A stretch of DNA of 64,000 bases from Paragorgia papillata. Lineage: Eukaryota > Cnidaria > Anthozoa > Scleralcyonacea > Coralliidae. Below the pieces are notes generated by a model. It was not told the origin of the DNA, searched no databases, and saw only the letters and a list, made by a program, of their open reading frames with translations. A program made the translations under genes and the position numbers. Positions within the stretch are counted from its first letter, which is position 1. Each line of letters starts with the position of its first letter. Below are positions 32,990-44,107 of this stretch, piece after piece. The DNA is taken from assembly GCA_035771165.1 (NCBI GenBank), contig JAWNZC010000311.1, positions 286,001 through 350,000 on the forward strand, given 5' to 3'.

Positions 32990-34890
32990 GGCATGAATAG
33001 AATACAAATGAACCTTGAATCCACGCCATTCTTGTGTTGGATAATCCATGATGCTCTCATAGATTTGAACCGAGTTGGACTTTATAGATTTGACATTGTC
33101 TTCATACGTTGAACTTGTGACGAATTTGTGATGGGATTTAAGCTAAATAATTAGATTTGACTCGACACAAGAGCAACGTCTATAAAACTGAGTCTTTACT
33201 CTCCAATAGTATTGCTATTTATATTATATTATTTTTTTAACTCTTGATTGTGATCGATGAGAACTTTGTGAGAAAACTTTATTTCCACTTTTATACATAT
33301 TAGCCGTACACTAATAAGTTAGAGATCGAGGATTTTCATCGACATGATATAAACAATGGTAAGTTGGTTTATATATAAAAGTTTTTCAAAGTCAGCAACA
33401 CACAATCATAATATTTATACACGCGGTTGTCTTTTACCTTCACAAGAAAATCTTTTAACGCTGCAATTCAGCTTGAATTTAATCAATGGTCAGCTTGTTC
33501 AGAAAATCCCCTGGCGGTGGTGGCGAGATTCGAACTGCTATTAAATTCAGATTATTTACTTTTGTACAATCTTCCTGTTTGAATACACTGTATGAGCGCC
33601 TGTACGCAGGCTAGGAATCATTCGCGATGCGATTGCGTAATATACGAAAATCTTTCCGTTTTCCATCCGTCTATCTGTATGTACGTACGTGCAAATAAAC
33701 ACAATTTTCAACCAAGTACTATACATAGCTCGGGAAATGGACTGGGCACGAGTAAAGACACAGCTTACCCAAGACCAACGCCAAGAATAGTGTGCTGCCT
33801 CGCCGACGCTCGGCAGCAATTAAAGCGAGTTGAGGAAAACAAAACACAGCGTCTAAAATTACATCAGAGTTTATAGCCCAAGAAACGAACTGTGCGTTTT
33901 TATGTGTGTAGGGCATTGCTGTTGTGTTGGGCATTTGCCAAAGCTGAAAACATTTTGGTTTCTATAGTCACATACTTGCTGTGGTATAATAAGCCGATTA
34001 AACAGCAATACAAATGGGTTGTCAAAAATATTGTATTTCGTGCAAAAAGACAATATAATTTATACTGGTATGCTACAATGGGAGTAAAAATTCAGACAAA
34101 TTGAAGGCTTGGGAGGTGCGAGACTCCCATATATTGACTATACAGGGATGTGCCACTGGAAAGGGTATGGTTTTCATTTTTGCCATTTTTAGTTTGGAAC
34201 AGGGTACTGGTGTAATAATTACCACGCTTTTGATCTGGTGCAAGGCCTGTTCTTATATGCTGGCAGTTATTTAGGCTAGCACAAGGTACCATATGTTTTC
34301 CTTTCTGTCAGTTTGGAATAGGGTACCATTTTTAGCCATTTTGTGTGAAACAGGGTAAAAAATATGCAATTCCTTTGTCTGGAATAACAACATGGTTTTA
34401 AGTGTTCAGTGGAACACGCATATCCTGAATGTGAAGGAGTAGCCCTTCCCTGGGATTGAAGGCAGGGTGCATTAATAATAATAAACAATGGACACGAGGG
34501 GTTTGCATTAATGTATTTCTGGTAAATTATTTAAATATTAGCCCATCACGTCACGTCACGGACAAGGAATAAAGCCGATGCGCCCAGCCCTTCGTAGGGT
34601 GAGGGATCGCGGGCGCACCGAGACCCAGCTGATATCAAACATCTAATGCACGAAAGAGACAGATTCATTGAAACGAATAGCTATAATAAAAAATGCTGAA
34701 TAGGATTCAGCAGCTTAAAGACATGCTTGAAATCATGTAAATATTTCCATAAAAAAGAACAAGACTCGTTATTATATTATTATTGTAAATTTACCACAAA
34801 TACGAGTAATATGCGTAGAACTAGAACTTGGAAGAGAATAAATTATATCCTGTCCAATAGTAAGTCTAACGTGGGAACCTATCAAACTTG
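32990..34890. other. Gene-free stretch with old dispersed repeats
   Basis: No domain-bearing ORF. A loosely repeated GGAACAGGGTAC / GGAATAGGGTACC motif occurs between 34,190 and 34,360. The segment 34,571-34,630 is the inverted partner of 4,051-4,111. Confidence 0.55.
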
Positions 34891-35323
34891 AAATCAATGG
34901 AGAAATTGTACAAAATCCGGTTGATATCAGCAATGCTTTTAATCAACATTTTGCCAACATTGGGCCAAAGCTGGCTTCCTTAGTCCCATCTCCAAAATTC
35001 GAATTTCCAAAACTACGTAAACCAAGCTAATTCTACTTTTGAGTTGAAACAATTATCTCAGGCTGAATTAGTGAAATTATAAATAGTTTGCAAACTAACA
35101 AAGCCAGTGGCCTTGATACTATTCCTGCAAACCTGTTGAAACTTAGTTCTGCTCATATCTCTGCATCCTTAACGCATACTTTGAATCTGTATCTCGACAC
35201 TGGCATTTTACCTTGTGATTGGAAAAATGCCAGTGTCTCCTATTTTTAAAGATGATTCTAAATCAGACCCAAATAACTATCGCCCCATTTCAGTATTATC
35301 AGTTGTGATCAAGGTGCTCAACC
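34890..35323 (+). pseudogene. LINE reverse transcriptase fragment A
   Basis: One frame encodes a stretch containing NAFNQHFANIGPKLAS, and after a shift another encodes DPNNYRPISVLSV. These are the pre-palm and first palm segments of a CR1-like enzyme. It is interrupted by the MITE at 35,324. Confidence 0.65.
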
Positions 35324-35611
35324 AAGGGCGGCGGAACAGTTTAAGTATAGGGGGGCGAGAATCGAGGGCCGTAAGGCCCGAGACATCTAGGGGGTCCGGG
35401 AACATGCCCCTCCCCGGGAAATGTTTGAATTAGCAAGTCTCGGAAACAGCATTTCCTGCATTTGGGGAAATTTCCTGCGTTTTGAATAGTCATTTTGCAG
35501 GCACATGGATGATGGAATGACAATAATTAATAAATTATGAGTATAAGGCTGGGCTAAATCGTGGGGGCGATGCCCCACACTTTAGGTTTGCCCCCCGCTT
35601 CCGCCGCCCTT
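35324..35611. mobile_element. 288-bp MITE with 10-bp target duplication (Mutator-like?)
   Basis: Inverted ends AAGGGCGGCGGAA, flanked by GTGCTCAACC on both sides (35,314-35,323; 35,612-35,621). A 9-10-bp duplication points to the Mutator group. It splits the LINE reading frame. Confidence 0.8.
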
Positions 35612-35621
35612 GTGCTCAACC

Positions 35622-35830
35622 AGTTATACAGTTATCTAACTCGTAACATAATTTTATCTAGGTTTCAGTCGGGCTTTACACCTTTGCACTTATAGATGCC
35701 ACAAACGAATGGTTTTTTAAAAGAGACACAAAGGCTTAACTAATGCAGTTTTTTTCTCGATCTTAAAAAAGCGTTCGATGCTATCGATCATGATATCTTC
35801 ATAACTAAAACTAAACATTCTTGATTTTTT
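35622..35830 (+). pseudogene. LINE reverse transcriptase fragment B
   Basis: Continues fragment A: SRFQSGFTPLHL, then after a shift a DLKKAFDAIDHDIF motif with the first catalytic Asp of the palm. Confidence 0.6.
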
Positions 35831-36205
35831 TTTCTAATTAATAAAATGAACGTGATACGCCATTGAATTCTTACGCGATTTAATTGATCAGTTGCTTAGT
35901 TTATAAATTACGTGAACCAACAACTTATTGTTATTGCTCTGATGAAGGCCTGAGTCAACAGAAATATTTTAAGTGGTGTTTCCACAAAACGTATCTATAT
36001 TATATAAACTAAACCTCTATGGGATACAATCAAAAGCATTATCATGGGTTGTAAATTATCTATCTCAAACTCATTAATAATTCATGAAGAAAACACAAAG
36101 GAAATCAGTACCGTGTCGGTGGTTTGTATATCGGAGGAAGGAATTACATAAATTAAGCAAACTTTCATCTTGATTTTCTCTTAAAATACTGATTTGTTTG
36201 AGATG

Positions 36206-36352
36206 CTATATCATACACTCGGAGGAGTGTTTCATCAGGATATACAAACACCTCGAAGTTTGTTCAAAAACCTCGGTTTCGCCTTGGTTTTCAACAAACG
36301 TCTCGGTGTTTGGATATCCTGATGAAACACTCCTCCTCGTGTATGATATATT
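36206..36352. repeat. Palindromic MITE, ~147 bp
   Basis: Arms begin ATATCATACAC and continue through GAGGAGTGTTTCATCAGGAT, mirrored around a ~70-bp centre. It falls between two LINE fragments. Confidence 0.8.
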
Positions 36353-36420
36353 ACTTCAAATCGCACTCAAAAAACAAAAAAATAATGGCATTTTATCTAA
36401 TTTTCATATTCTCAAATTAT

Positions 36421-36517
36421 TCTACATTAATGACTTGCCTAATTGTAATTTATCATCTAGAGCACGAATGTATGCTGATGATACCAATCTTACATATACT
36501 TCTGATGACCAAAATTA
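36421..36517 (+). pseudogene. LINE reverse transcriptase fragment C (YADD box)
   Basis: Encodes FYINDLPNCN then MYADDTNLT, the catalytic box of the palm, consistent with continuation of fragments A and B. Confidence 0.65.
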
Positions 36518-36520
36518 AAT

Positions 36521-37004
36521 TTAAAGTGCCCCTGACCTCGACAGTTTTTATTGTCTTATTTGAAAGAACTTTTAAAATGATAAAGTAACTTCTTTGGAAG
36601 ATTTTCGCTTTTTCGCTTTGTTTTTGAGATATTTCATTTTGTTTGACATGCAAATGTCCGGAATTTACGTCGCACATGCATAATGACTTATCGAAGAAGT
36701 TTGTGTTTCTCTTTCATTCTCCAACGAAATCCTTTAAAATCGAGAAGTGTCGTGTTGTGGGAGAAACACGCACACATGTTATTCATAATTTAGTGTTTTT
36801 ATTTGATGAACGCAAAGATATATAACATTCTCTGATAAGTCATTATGCATGTGTGACGTAAATTCCGGACATTTGCATATCAAACAAAATGAAATATCTC
36901 AAAAACAAAGCGAAAATGCGAAAATCTTCCAAAGGAGTTACTTTATCATTTTAAACGTTCTCCCAAATAAGACAATAAAAACTGTCGAGGTCAGGGGCAC
37001 TTTA
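36521..37004. mobile_element. ~484-bp MITE with ~180-bp inverted repeats
   Basis: Ends TTAAAGTGCCCCTGACC and the reverse complement, with arms about 180 bp long at roughly 95 percent identity by eye. The insertion sits in a TTAAAT context; piggyBac-like TTAA targeting is possible but not proven. No coding capacity. Confidence 0.75.
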
Positions 37005-37007
37005 AAT

Positions 37008-37530
37008 GTCAATATACCGAGATCGGGAAGCCATTCATGAGTGGCTGAAAGCCAACAAACTTAGTCTAAGTGTAACCAAAACTAAATATGTTAATAGGGA
37101 CTCGTCACAAAGTTGCATCTCTGCAAGCTAGCCCATATATAAATTTGGATGGTATGCAAATAGAGAAAACAAACTCTTTCAAGTGACTTGGTGGTAAATT
37201 TGATGAAAACCTTACTTGGAAATCTCACATAACTTATATTTCTAAGAAAATTGCTAAGGTTCTTCGGGGTATTACGCAGATTAAAACCGTACTTGTCTGG
37301 AGATATCGTAATAGTAATTTACAAATCGTTAATTCTACCCCATTTTGATTACTGTAGTGAGGTGTTGGGTAACATGATTAAAACGTCCACAGCTCAACTA
37401 CATACAAAACAGAGCGGCTAGAATCACTGCCAGTTCAAGTTACGACATAAGATCGGACACTATATAACAAGTTGCTAGGTTTCGTTCAAAGAACATTGAT
37501 AGAAGTGCCAAACCAACAAGTCCGACGAGC
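37008..37530 (+). pseudogene. LINE reverse transcriptase fragment D
   Basis: Contains EWLKANKLSLSVTKTKY, then FDENLTWKSHITYISKKI and LPHFDYCSEVLG in different frames. This is the thumb and C-terminal part of the same enzyme type as fragments A-C. Confidence 0.65.
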
Positions 37531-38295
37531 CTTATATCTGTCATTATTATATAGCATGCTATCGGATAGAGCTTTTGCGTAATCTGATTGGTTCCCTACT
37601 ACTAGGCTATCAGCTCATATCATGCTAGTTGAGGAAAAACAAGATGGCGGCATGTTTTTTTTAAACTGCCGAAAAGAGTTGAAATTGACGGATTTTTATA
37701 CAGAAAAACATCAACACCCTCTAACGAATGTGTAAAAAAAAAAAACATTGTGTAAAAATACATTAACAAACACACAATTTAGCATGTCAAATGGTAAAAT
37801 TCACCTAAAAATTACGTCTTTTGACTTCAAAAACACGACTAAATTAGCGGGTTGATATTAATTTGTTGCCAAACAAAGAAACTCACGGTTAAAATCAAGC
37901 TTACAACACACATTTCGTAGGAGATCACCAGTAAAGAGACTTTTTTTATTTAGATAAGCATTTGGAGTAGTACACCTTTGGCCCTGCATTAAAGTAAAAC
38001 AAACGTCCAATTGCACTCTTTAAAATAACAATAGAACTTTAGAATATTCATTAGCGCGAAACGACATTCAATAACGTTTTGGTCACATCAATAGCATTTA
38101 TTACATATGCATGACAAATAGTCCTGTGTCAAATCCATTAACAAAATACCAATATCACTTATACACATTCATTTACAACAAAGGCGTATTCATTAAAGAT
38201 CATACGTACGATCAATTAAGTGCGTCAGAGAAGCAAAGAATGCAAACTACAAGTAATGCCAAAGGAGGTTCAGTGTCAGTATTAACTTATCGAAC

Positions 38296-39162
38296 ATGGC
38301 ACATCATCACAGAAGGCAACGCACCAGTCAGGAAAATCGAGAACGTTTAGTGAGAGCCTTTGACGACCCCGAACAAGACTATGTATCTGTTGCCGATACC
38401 CTTGGCATCAACCGTTCGACAGGAAGGGGTATTGTTAGAAGATATATAGAGGAAGGACGTATGAACGAAAGAGCTCGTGGCGGGCGAAACCATGTCAAAG
38501 TTGATGAAGAAATGAGGCGATGTATTGCGGCTATACTCGACGAGAATCCCGTTTTAACTCTGCATGCGATAAACATAACGCTGCGAGAAAGGTTGCCTCA
38601 AAAGCCCCATGTTCATTCACGAACAATTGGCAAAATTTTAGACGGTATGTTATACACCATTAAACTGGTTCGTCGATGCCCTGCTGAACGAAACAGACCA
38701 GATGTAATCCAGAAGCGTCGTCAGTATGCAGCCTGGTTTCTTGAAGAAGCTATTCGCAACCAGGTCGTATTTGTTGATGAATGCGGCTTCAATATATGGA
38801 CGGCCAGAAGTCAAGGAAGAGCTCTACGAAGACAGAGAGCATATCGTCAGGTGGCTGGTCAAAAAGGAAACAACGTCACCATCACCCTTGCAGTTTCATC
38901 TACATTTGGGCTGGTACATCACTCTATGCACATCGGGGGCACAACTTCTCCCAGCTTTCAAGCGTTCCTACAAGAGTGTGCAGAACATTTGCCTGAAAAT
39001 GAAACGATCATTATTTTCGATGGTGCACCACCTCATCGCCCGGCACAAACTCCCGCAGAACATATTGAACTGCGAATTCTTCCACCGTATTCTCCATTTT
39101 TAAATATAGTCGAAAATGCCATAAGTGCGTTAAAAGCTGCTATAAAGGCCGATATTTCATGA
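38296..39162 (+). CDS. IS630/Tc1-mariner-type transposase, copy 1
   Basis: 288 residues. An N-terminal helix-turn-helix (VSVADTLGINRSTGRGIV) is followed by a second DNA-binding region and the DDE core: VVFVDECGFN, IIIFDGAPPH, and LPPYSPFLNIVEN. I count 30 residues between the second Asp and the Glu, shorter than the 34 usual in Tc1. The frame stops at TGA, but downstream codons continue to resemble protein for ~75 residues. That continuation carries one further TAG in this copy and is cut by the insertion of copy 2 at 39,294. Confidence 0.85.
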   Translation: MAHHHRRQRTSQENRERLVRAFDDPEQDYVSVADTLGINRSTGRGIVRRYIEEGRMNERARGGRNHVKVDEEMRRCIAAILDENPVLTLHAINITLRERLPQKPHVHSRTIGKILDGMLYTIKLVRRCPAERNRPDVIQKRRQYAAWFLEEAIRNQVVFVDECGFNIWTARSQGRALRRQRAYRQVAGQKGNNVTITLAVSSTFGLVHHSMHIGGTTSPSFQAFLQECAEHLPENETIIIFDGAPPHRPAQTPAEHIELRILPPYSPFLNIVENAISALKAAIKADIS

Positions 39163-39618
39163 CCCATCGTTCAACAGCAGATGAATGACAGCCTACGAGC
39201 ACAACAAGACCACATTCCGTAGGGCGAATATAGGAAAAGAGTTTTGTTGGCTGCCGCCGAAAGAAACATCGCTACCATAACCGTACCGAAGTGTACACCT
39301 TTGGCCCTGCATTAAAGTAAAACAAACGTTCAATTGCACTCTTTAAAATAACAATAGAACGCTAGAATATTCATTAGCGCGAAACGACATTCAATAACGT
39401 TTTGGTCACATCAATAGCATTTATTACATATGCATGACAAATAGTCCTGTTCAAATCCATTAACAAAATACCAATAGCACTTATACACATTCATTTACAA
39501 CAAAGGCGTATTCATTAAAGATCATACGTACGATCAATACACAACAGATGAACTACATTACATTCATGCATGAAAACACTTTCATTCAGAAATGCGAGAA
39601 AAGTCCTAGAGTCTTAAA

Positions 39619-39801
39619 TTAGCCTTCTACAAACTCGCCTTTAAGGCAACGGGGCAGATAGGTTTGCATGTGCCTGAACCACGCATTACACTTCGGTACG
39701 GTTATGGTAGCGATGTTTCTTTCGGCGGCAGCCAACAAAACTCTTTTCCTATATTCGCCCAACGGAATGTGGTCTTGTTGTGCTCTTAGCCTGTCATTCA
39801 T
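39619..39801 (-). CDS. Possible C-terminal extension of transposase copy 2 beyond TGA
   Basis: Sixty codons after the shared TGA, in frame with the transposase. It contains EYRKRVLLAAAERN and WFRHMQTYL and has no stop before its end. Copy 1 has the same sequence with an added TAG and is cut by the nested insertion. Whether it is translated is unknown. Confidence 0.4.
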   Translation of the reverse strand: MNDRLRAQQDHIPLGEYRKRVLLAAAERNIATITVPKCNAWFRHMQTYLPRCLKGEFVEG

Positions 39802-39819
39802 CTGCTGTTGAACGATGGG

Positions 39820-40686
39820 TCATGAAATATCGGCCTTTATAGCAGCTTTTAACGCACTTATGGTATTTTCGACTATATTTAAAAATGGAGAATACGGTGG
39901 AAGAATTCGCAGTTCAATATGTTCTGCGAGAGTTTGTGCCGGGCGATGAGGTGGTGCACCATCGAAAATAATGATCGTTTCATTTTCAGGCAAATGTTCT
40001 GCACACTCTTGTAGGAATGCTTGAAACCTGGGAGAAGTTGTGCCCCCGATGTGCATAGAGTGATGTACCAGCCCAAATGTAGATGAAACTGCAAGGGTGA
40101 TGGTAACGTTGTTTCCTTTTTGACCAGCCACCTGACGATATGCTCTCTGTCCTCGTAGAGCTCTTCCTTGACTTCTGGCCGTCCATATATTGAAGCCGCA
40201 TTCATCAACAAATACGACCTGGTTGCGAATAGCTTCTTCAAGAAACCAGGCTGCATACTGACGACGCTTCTGGATTACATCTGGTCTGTTTCGTTCAGCA
40301 GGGCATCGACGAACCAGTTTAATGGTGTATAACATACCGTCTAAAATTTTGCCAATTGTTCGTGAATGAACATGGGGCTTTTGAGGCAACCTTTCTCGCA
40401 GCGTTATGTTTATCGCATGCAGAGTTAAAACGGGATTCTCGTCGAGTATAGCCGCAATACATCGCCTCATTTCTTCATCAACTTTGACATGGTTTCGCCC
40501 GCCACGAGCTCTTTCGTTCATACGTCCTTCCTCTATATATCTTCTAACAATACCCCTCGCTGTCGAACGGTTGATGCCAAGGGTATCGGCAACAGATACA
40601 TAGTCTTGTTCGGGGTCGTCAAAGGCTCTCACTAAACGTTCTCGATTTTCCTGACTGATGCGTTGCCTTCTGTGATGATGTGCCAT
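39820..40686 (-). CDS. IS630/Tc1-mariner-type transposase, copy 2
   Basis: 288 residues differing from copy 1 at about nine positions. All three catalytic residues are kept (FVDECGFN, IFDGAPPH, NIVEN). The same TGA ends the frame at the same codon. Downstream, 39,619-39,801 is an open 60-residue stretch (start MNDRLRAQQDHIPLG) in the same register, ending in a normal stop. So the true C-terminus may extend past the TGA, or both copies descend from a truncated parent. Confidence 0.85.
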   Translation of the reverse strand: MAHHHRRQRISQENRERLVRAFDDPEQDYVSVADTLGINRSTARGIVRRYIEEGRMNERARGGRNHVKVDEEMRRCIAAILDENPVLTLHAINITLRERLPQKPHVHSRTIGKILDGMLYTIKLVRRCPAERNRPDVIQKRRQYAAWFLEEAIRNQVVFVDECGFNIWTARSQGRALRGQRAYRQVAGQKGNNVTITLAVSSTFGLVHHSMHIGGTTSPRFQAFLQECAEHLPENETIIIFDGAPPHRPAQTLAEHIELRILPPYSPFLNIVENTISALKAAIKADIS

Positions 40687-41399
40687 GTTCGATAAGTTAA
40701 TACTGACACTGAACCTCCTTTGGCATTACTTGTAGTTTGCATTATTTGCTTCTCTGACGCACTTAATTGATCGTACGTATGATCTTTAATGAATACGCCT
40801 TTGTTGTAAATGACTGTGTATAAGTGCTATTGGTATTTTGTTAATGGATTTGAACAGGACTATTTGTCATGCATATGTAATAAATGCTATTGATGGGACC
40901 AAAACGTTATTGAATGTCGTTTCGCGCTAATGAATATTCTAACGTTCTATTGTTATTTTAAAGAGTGCAATTGAACGTTTGTTTTACTTTAATGCAGGGC
41001 CAAAGGTGTAATGCGTGGTTCAGGCACATGCAAACCTATCTGCCCCGTTGCCTTAACGGCGAGTTTGTAGAAGGCTAATTTAAGACTCTAGGACTTTTCT
41101 CGCATTTCTGAATGAAAGTGTTTTCATGAATGTAACGTAGTTCATCTGTTGTGTATTGATCGTACGTATCATCTTTAATGAATACGCCTTTGTTGTAAAT
41201 GAATGTGTATAAGTGCTATTGGTATTTTGTTAATGGATTTGAACAGGACTATTTGTCATGCATATGTAATAAATGCTATTGATGTGACCAAAACGTTATT
41301 GAATGTCGTTTCGTGCTAATGAATATTCTAACGTTCTATTGTTATTTTAAAGAGTGCAATTGAACGTTTGTTTTACTTTAATGCAGGGCCAAAGGTGTA

Positions 41400-41875
41400 A
41401 AAAGCATGTTCTTTTTCAAAAACAACCAACTAAGTCATTTAGTTTCACTGCCGAAGGTGTTTCAGTTTCATTTTTGCATGAAATGAAAAATTTTTTCACG
41501 ACAGCAACGCTAATATAAACAACTGACCCACCTTTTGACTTCATAAAGGTACCTTTTAATCTTTTTTGTTGATCTGATTAACACATTTTTTGCCTCTCGA
41601 GTAACATTTATACAACATTTCGAAGCTGTTTACCGAACAGCTCAGTGAGAAACTCTGTGTGAATGCAATCAATGCATCATTACGCATGGCGGAAGTATTA
41701 GTTGCCTATGCCGGAAGTTTGTTGTTTCAAATATTTCGCTGTAATTTTGGTCTCTTGTACAGTGCTTGGCTATATATTCGCTCTCGTCGTATACGAACTA
41801 ATAGGTAACTCGGCGAAGCGCCTCGTTGGCTATGAGCTCATATACGACTCGAGCTCATGGTATAACTGTTAAATA
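41400..41875. other. Gene-free flank of transposon 1
   Basis: No ORF of note. A short GAGCTCATAT inverted motif lies near 41,833. Confidence 0.5.
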
Positions 41876-41879
41876 GTCT

Positions 41880-42245
41880 ACCCACACTTTGGATATGCCA
41901 CCCAAGTATGGTCTCCTCAATCCGTACAGTTATTGAGAAGAATAGAGTCAGTTCAAAGACGGGCTACCAAAGTAATTTTAAACCTTCCCTTCCGCTGTTC
42001 ACATACCTAAAAGATCACTTTCTGGCATAAATACCTCGATTTAATCTTCTTCTTTAAAGCTATCAACGATCTTGCATGCGTCTATCCTGAAGTTTTACCT
42101 ACTCCATATACCTCCATCAAGAAAAACCAGACTTACTGACAATCCAGATCTTTTACTATTTTGTCAACCAAAATGCAGAAAACTTACTCACTAGCGTTCA
42201 TTTTGCAGAAGAATGGCTAGGACATGGAACTTTTACTCGTTTAGT
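41880..42245 (+). pseudogene. LINE C-terminal fragment
   Basis: Broken frames encode EYATQVWSP-like and RRIESVQRRATKVILNLP segments, the usual region after the palm in CR1-type enzymes. It overlaps functionally with fragment D, so it is probably a separate LINE. Confidence 0.55.
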
Positions 42246-42444
42246 TTATGGACCGCAGTAATTGGCATATACGCTGTTGCGTTTAACATGCCACACTTTT
42301 TTCATCTTGGCGTTCCTTGTACATGTCCTCTTATATAGTGGTTTTATGTACTTTATAAATATATTCATGTATTCATACATATGTATGTGAAAGCTAGCTA
42401 CAAAGCGCAACAACCAAACAAGTAAATAAGCGCATAAGCACATA

Positions 42445-42620
42445 AGCACACGTAAGTACGTAAGTACGTAAGTACGTAAGTACGTAAGTACGTACGTAAG
42501 AACGTAAGTACGTAAGTACGTAAGTACGTAAGTACATAAGTACATAAGTAACAAGTACCACAAGTACATAAGTACACGAGTACACAAGTACATAAGTACA
42601 TAAGTACATAAGTACATAAG
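42445..42620. repeat. (GTAA/GTAC)n microsatellite
   Basis: AAGTACGT and AAGTACAT units. Confidence 0.95.
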
Positions 42621-42840
42621 TAAACAAACAAACGAACAAACGAACAAACGAACAAACGAACGAACGAACGAACGAACCAACCAACCAACCAACCAACAAA
42701 CAAACAAACAAACAAACAAACAAACAAACAAACAAACAAACAAACAAACAAACAAACAAACAAACAAACAAACAAACAAACAAACAAACAAACAAACAAA
42801 CAAACAAACAAACAAACAAACAAACAAACAAACAAACAAA
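42621..42840. repeat. (CAAA)n microsatellite, with CGAA/CCAA start
   Basis: Begins with ACGA and ACCA variants, then ~35 pure CAAA units. The cysteine- and leucine-rich ORFs here are artefacts. Confidence 0.95.
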
Positions 42841-42844
42841 TATG

Positions 42845-42945
42845 TAAATAAGTGCATAAGTGCATAAGCAAATAAGTAATTAAGTAAATAAATAAACAAA
42901 TAAATAAACAAATAAACAAATAAATAAATAAATAAATATACCATC
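42845..42945. repeat. (AAAT)n-like microsatellite
   Basis: AATAAATA and AAACAAAT units that continue the preceding run. Confidence 0.9.
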
Positions 42946-43702
42946 GGCTATTGCTTAAACTTTAACACAAAATTATATTTCCACAATCCCAGGGCATATT
43001 TTACTGCATTCACAAAGTTGGAACCAACTGAAATTTATTTTTCCATTTCCGATCGAGTACGCAAAAAGAGCTTAGCAACCTTCTGAAAAACGTGATAGTG
43101 GTTGCGCATGCGCAAGCAAAAGACTGGACCATCTTTCTTCGCGGAGGGAAAGTGGGTAAGGAACTGGACTACTTTCTGATATGAAACAGATAAATGTACA
43201 AATCGGAATCATGTAACAACAGGTGAATAACTACAATTGTTATATACCGAAGACTTTCGTTTGCCAAAGATGAAATCCTATTGGTCAAATCATGGTCACG
43301 TGTTGTTCAACAAACTCAATGTTTCCCTGTGACGTCAGCTTTAATCACGCGCTGTTCACGTGAATACACAACGATTATTGCATCAGATCAAGAGCTTAGG
43401 ACTTTTCGGAATATTTTGAAAACAAGAGGTGTTTCGAGCTTGTTACAAAGGTAAGAATATCTATACATATCTTCAAAGAATGTCTGAAGAAAATCTGCAT
43501 AAATTTAAAGCTGTTCCTTGTACTTGTTGAGTCTGGTGTATTTGTTCAGTTGAATTGAAATACGAAGACAAAGTCAAAGTGTTTTGGTAAGTCTTTTTGC
43601 CTTTTTCAAGTTTCGAAGTGTTTTGGTAAGTCTTTTTGCCTTTTACACGTTTCGAGTCAGTTTGGTATTTTGTATTTTAAAAGTCTTTGGTATATAACAA
43701 AA

Positions 43703-43858
43703 CGCTTGTTGACTTTTGCCTGGAGAAACATCGAGTTTTACGGTCCCGAAGGCTTCAATGTCACCCAAGGGCTGTTTCTCGAGTAAAGCCCTCGGGTGAC
43801 ATTGAAGCCTTCGGGTCCGTAAAACTCGATGTCTCCCTCGGCGTCAGTCAACAAGTGT
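43703..43858. repeat. Palindromic MITE, ~155 bp
   Basis: Arms with CTTGTTGAC outside and ATCGAGTTTTACGG...CCGAAGGCTTCAATGTC inside, mirrored around CTCGAG. Nearly perfect hairpin. Confidence 0.85.
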
Positions 43859-44107
43859 ATACTGTATTTCATTTTATTATATTGTTATCTACGTAGGCAA
43901 ATAGGCTCACTAGCTTTTAAGGTAGCTCCCATAGTAACCTTAAAAATAGACTGGGAACAAGTATGTCCTGGTCATGACGTTAACCTGTATCCGCCTGCTG
44001 CCTTGCAGGTAGTGCCTCTTTAGGCAAAGGCTAAGGGTCCTCCCCTGAAAGGTTGGCGTCAGGAAGGGCATGCGGCCATAAAATCTCAGCCTCAAAAAGT
44101 ACTCAAT

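Larger units (their letters stand above)
39296..41008 (-). mobile_element. IS630/mariner-like transposon 2, inserted into transposon 1
   Basis: A complete 1,713-bp copy of the same element in opposite orientation, with ends CACCTTTGGCCC and TA on both sides. It lies at a TA in the 3' coding region of transposon 1. Its own sequence shows that site uninterrupted near 39,690. Confidence 0.9.
37973..41397 (+). mobile_element. IS630/mariner-like transposon 1 (host of nested copy)
   Basis: Ends CACCTTTGGCCCTGC and the inverse, each flanked by TA (37,971-37,972; 41,398-41,399). Inverted repeats of ~245 bp. After removing the nested copy (39,296-41,008) and one TA, the length is 1,710 bp, essentially equal to the 1,713 bp of the nested copy. 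Confidence 0.9.

Noticed and set aside
32470..33060. Overlapping repetitive ORFs on both strands
   Set aside because: The 18-bp minisatellite is a multiple of three, so frames remain open by chance.
33515..33545. tRNA-like T-arm (TTCGAA motif)
   Set aside because: No acceptor stem, anticodon arm or A box could be paired around it.
33556..34488. Several 60-95-codon ORFs
   Set aside because: Overlapping on both strands, without codon bias, domain or neighbours.
38111..38350. 79-codon ORF upstream of transposase copy 1
   Set aside because: It lies in the inverted repeat and overlaps the transposase start in another frame.
42246..42944. Cysteine/leucine-rich ORFs of 145-232 codons
   Set aside because: Read-through of CAAA and GTAC microsatellites; no start region or domain.
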